A stretch of DNA of 64,000 bases, from contig JAFFSR010000244.1 of assembly GCA_017163975.1 (NCBI GenBank), forward strand, positions 13,699,501 to 13,763,500. The letters are read 5' to 3'. Shown one piece after another: positions 62,516 to 64,000 of the stretch. A model generated the notes under the pieces. That model did not search any database and was not told the origin of the DNA. It worked only from the letters and a program-made list of their open reading frames with translations. This DNA is from Anastatus disparis (Eukaryota > Arthropoda > Insecta > Hymenoptera > Eupelmidae). The position numbers and the translations under genes are program-made. Position 1 is the first letter of the stretch; each line of letters begins with the position of its first letter.

Positions 62516-64000
62516 TTATTTTTTATGCATTTTTCCTTCGTGTCTTTGAGTGTTTGCTTTGAATTTTGAATTAAAATTACAATACTGGCATTTGTAACGC
62601 GTTTTCATAGTACAATGTTTTTCATGTTTACGAGCAAGCATCAATGACTCAAATGCTTTGCTACAGGAAGAACATGAGTATTGAAATTTTCTTTTGTATA
62701 ATTTAACGTGGGAACAGGCATCTCTATCACAATGTGTACATGTAAACGATAATGTTGTTGAACACACATGACATTTCATCCGACGATATGAAAGTCTAGT
62801 TTCATTGCATTTTGAACAGTAACTTCTTATTAAATGCATGAACCCTGCAAAATTAATAGAATAAAATAAAATTAACAATCATTTTGAAAATATTTAGTGA
62901 TTGAGATATGAGAAACAATATCTAATTATGCCAAAATGTTAATTCTTTAGTAAATATATATAAAAAAAATTAGTACATAAAATACTAATTACGAATTTAA
63001 ATTACCAATTGTATAAGTAAGACTATTAATATAATTTTTACATTCAAAAATTATTATTTAGAATATTCAAGTTTATAATTAAAATAAAAACAATATCTCA
63101 TAAATAAAATTTAAAGTTGATTTCAAGTAAAAACTTAGTTTTATTGTTTTTATTATTATTTTACTTATGAATTCACAGTAAAAAAAGTAATTTTCACTGT
63201 TTATTTCTTACAATTACAACTTGATTTCAACTTTACAATATTTTAAAAATAAGTTTCACTTATACTATAAGATGCATTGCATACAATTTTATAATTATTA
63301 TTTTCATTATTATTATCATTATCAGTATTACAAACTATATTGAATTATTACAATTTATTATATCAAAAATTATACTAAAAATATATTTCTAATTTAGTAA
63401 ATCATCAAATGTGCACTAACATTGTTTACATGACATCAATCATCTAATAATTTTCTGAATTAATTATATCTTTAATAATATTTATTGTCTGTAAATTATC
63501 CATCTTAATAAATTTTGTTAAAACGCAATAGTCATACCTTTGTTTTCTTGAATTTTTTCCTTACGTTGTGACGAATCAGGTTTTTGTATTTGATTATTTC
63601 CATCATTTTCCTTTAAGATTACTTTATTATTTATTTCTAAATGTACTCGTTTGAGATGAGAAGTCAAATTAAATTTGTAATTAGTTTTATATGGACAATG
63701 TTTACATTGTAAATGTGGTAATACTTGACAATATTTCATATGATGCAAGAAGCTTTCTCGAGTTAGAAAACCATCTTTATTACATTTTGAACATTTTGTA
63801 GGATTTTCTAATAATTTCATATTGTGCAATTTTCTAAGATGAGCAACCAAACTGTAGAAACTTAAACAAATTTTATTGCACTTTTTACATTGCATAAGCA
63901 ATAATGTTTCACACTTAGGGCAATGTTTTACATTGTTATTCTTGCAATTAATTGTTTCATCACAATGCAAACACTGGAATTTGACTATCTTTGAAGCTCC
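62516..64000 (-). CDS. Gene G (3' part): zinc-finger protein, paralog of gene E
   Basis: Two exons are visible: 63538-64000 (5' end at or just past the window edge) and 62516-62844, joined in phase 1. The first encodes CLHCDETINC, a CPKC ribbon, CKKCNKICLSFYSLVAHLRK-L-H, CSKCNKDGFLTRESFLHHMK-Y-C and CKHCPYKTNYKFNLTSHLKR-V-H, then a Lys/Asn linker. The last encodes CSKC-CHVC, CTHCDRDACSHV, CSSCSKAFESLMLARKHEKH-C and CQYCNFNSKFKANTQRHEGK-M-H, ending HKK and TAA. Both match the last two exons of gene E residue by residue, and the terminal exon has the same length (329 nt). The rest of the gene lies beyond the window. The 62845-63537 intron is AT-rich with nothing else seen. Confidence 0.8.

Overview
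The window is very AT-rich eukaryotic DNA. It has split genes with short introns, tRNA-derived SINEs, many hairpin-type DNA elements, and an extradenticle/Pbx-type homeobox gene. An insect fits best. The extreme AT content and compact introns would suit a parasitoid wasp or a similar small-genome insect, but that is inference. All nine genes I could assemble lie on the minus strand. I built exon models by hand from splice sites and reading frame. In every model I could complete, the exon lengths sum to an intact frame.

Layout. 1-17.3 kb: two tandem, many-exon genes (A2, partial, 1 to about 9 kb; A1, 9.77-17.33 kb). They encode long, low-complexity K/E/D/N-rich proteins with internal repeat arrays of about 45, 35 and 77-95 residues. 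18.6-20.1 kb: an NKRF-like protein (XRN2-binding N-terminus, dsRBM, G-patch, R3H). 21.6-25.0 kb: zinc-finger gene C. 26.8-29.1 kb: gene D, an intact Jerky/CENP-B-like protein derived from a pogo/Tigger transposase with a degraded catalytic triad. 32.5-35.9 kb: a complete but diverged extradenticle-like gene. 42.1-46.0 kb: zinc-finger gene E. 51.3-52.9 kb: zinc-finger gene F. 62.5-64.0 kb: the 3' end of zinc-finger gene G, whose last two exons are paralogous to the last two of gene E.

Common design. Genes A1, C, D, E and F share an unusual plan. Translation starts in a tiny first coding exon (13-64 nt), every intron is phase 1, and nearly every exon is a 1-1 symmetric module. Four of these genes carry a short motif V-(V/C/I)-L-E-(K/R)-(L/I) near the N-terminus. 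In C, E, F and G, single exons encode a repeated cassette: a CxxC...CxxC ribbon followed by C2HC and C2H2 fingers. The locus looks like a fast-evolving, exon-shuffling family of probable nuclear proteins, with a captured transposase inside the same architecture. This is the most interesting candidate for something undescribed.

The gene-poor stretches (29-32, 36-42, 46-51 and 53-62 kb) hold about ten copies of one SINE family and a set of foldback/MITE-type elements. At 53.3-56.5 kb two copies of one long palindromic element are inserted in the same ten-base target word with identical 3-bp duplications, one in a SINE and one in another palindromic element.
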